Assembly (NCBI GenBank): GCA_021286925.1
Contig: JAJTBL010000138.1
Span: forward strand, 1-5,375
Source: Spirochaetia bacterium
GTDB lineage: Bacteria; Spirochaetota; Spirochaetia; Treponematales; Rectinemataceae
DNA: 5,375 nt
Direction: 5' to 3'
How positions within the stretch are numbered: position 1 is the first letter of the stretch; each line of letters begins with the position of its first letter. The position numbers and the translations under genes were made by a program. This document shows positions 5,052 through 5,375 of the stretch, in pieces. The notes below the pieces were generated by a model, which had not been told where the DNA came from, ran no database searches, and saw only the letters and a list, made by a program, of their open reading frames with translations.

Positions 5052-5375
5052 ATGGATACGTTTGACGGTTCGGCAATATGGGAAGAAGCTCTTAACCAAG
5101 CGAGAAAAGATATATCTGAACAGGAATTCCTTATGTGGTTCCGGCTCAGCTATGAAAGACTGGAAAACGGTGTGATGACGGTCAAAGCGCCCAACACCTT
5201 TCTCCGAGATCAGTTTACCAGAAAATACATCCCCTATATGCAAAATGTTCTCAAATCACTGACAGAACTCGACATTAAACTGGTAGTCAGCGCTTTTAAA
5301 CCAGACATTGCCGGCGGCCAAGACCCAGCTGAGCGGGATCCAGCGCCCGCCAAAGGCGACGCCTTTGGCGACGCC
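5052..5375 (+). CDS. dnaA: Chromosomal replication initiator DnaA (N-terminal part)
   Basis: AAA+ initiator that binds DnaA boxes, melts the origin and helps load the replicative helicase. Only 108 codons are in the window and the frame stays open at the edge. The AAA+ ATPase and DNA-binding domains (III, IV) lie outside it. Residues 1-82 match DnaA domain I: Trp10, Glu25 within EFLMWF and Phe50 within KAPNTFLRD align with E. coli Trp6, Glu21 and Phe46, residues tied to self-association and helicase contact. From about 84 the chain turns into a Pro/Ala/Gly/Asp-rich linker typical of variable domain II and ends in KGDAFGDA, encoded by a 12-bp repeat. The gene points away from gyrB across the origin. 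The identification rests on domain I similarity plus the origin context. Confidence 0.93.
   Translation, partial: MDTFDGSAIWEEALNQARKDISEQEFLMWFRLSYERLENGVMTVKAPNTFLRDQFTRKYIPYMQNVLKSLTELDIKLVVSAFKPDIAGGQDPAERDPAPAKGDAFGDA
5348..5375 (+). repeat. Perfect palindrome and 12-bp repeat inside dnaA
   Basis: CGCCAAAGGCG (5348-5358) is the exact reverse complement of CGCCTTTGGCG (5360-5370), with a single A between them. Overlapping this, GGCGACGCC occurs at 5355-5363 and 5367-5375, 12 bp apart, coding Gly-Asp-Ala-Phe-Gly-Asp-Ala in the flexible domain II. The repeat reaches the window edge and may continue. It could be a small in-frame repeat expansion or a dispersed palindromic element tolerated in the linker. 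Confidence 0.75.

Noticed and set aside
5028..5243. A 71-codon minus-strand frame opposite the dnaA start
   Set aside because: It is antisense to the conserved DnaA domain I coding sequence.
1..5375. Mobile element, CRISPR array, tRNA or defence system
   Set aside because: No transposase, terminal inverted repeats, spaced direct-repeat arrays or cloverleaf sequences were seen. The window is core chromosomal replication machinery.

Overview
This window is a bacterial chromosomal replication-origin neighbourhood. Two complete genes, gyrB and gyrA, run leftward as a tight operon. A non-coding stretch of about 460 bp has the marks of oriC. The first 108 codons of dnaA run rightward off the window's right edge. 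The divergent order gyrA-gyrB / origin / dnaA, the short GyrB (635 aa, without the extra insertion of the enterobacterial enzyme) and the unusual quinolone-pocket residues make a spirochaete (Treponema or Spirochaeta-like) my best guess. That assignment is inference from layout and protein flavour. No rRNA or other firm taxonomic marker is present.

Layout from left to right. Positions 1-45 hold a rho-independent terminator serving the leftward operon. gyrA (76-2673, minus) encodes an intact DNA gyrase subunit A with catalytic Tyr121, six C-terminal-domain blades and a very acidic tail. It is separated by only 11 nt from gyrB (2685-4592, minus), and its ribosome-binding site overlaps the gyrB stop codon. 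A good sigma-70-like promoter for the operon lies at 4679-4707.

The interval 4593-5051 has no gene. It contains two clusters of DnaA boxes (about 4741-4794 and 5000-5041), each written as 11-bp-phased repeats in the same orientation. Between them lies a very AT-rich segment (4861-4902, 3 G/C in 42 bases) made of short 9-bp tandem repeats, a likely DNA unwinding element. dnaA starts at 5052. Its domain I is intact in the window, and the sequence ends within the domain II linker at a perfect 11-bp-arm palindrome with a 12-bp repeat.

The parts form a coherent unit: DnaA opens the origin and gyrase supplies the negative supercoiling that favours opening. No exotic system (defence, mobile element, CRISPR, biosynthetic cluster) is visible. 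The points most worth following are the doubled phased-box origin and three gyrase residues (GyrA Leu82, GyrB Trp447, GyrB Leu135). These sit at positions where substitutions in other bacteria reduce quinolone or aminocoumarin action, and they suggest natural low drug susceptibility.
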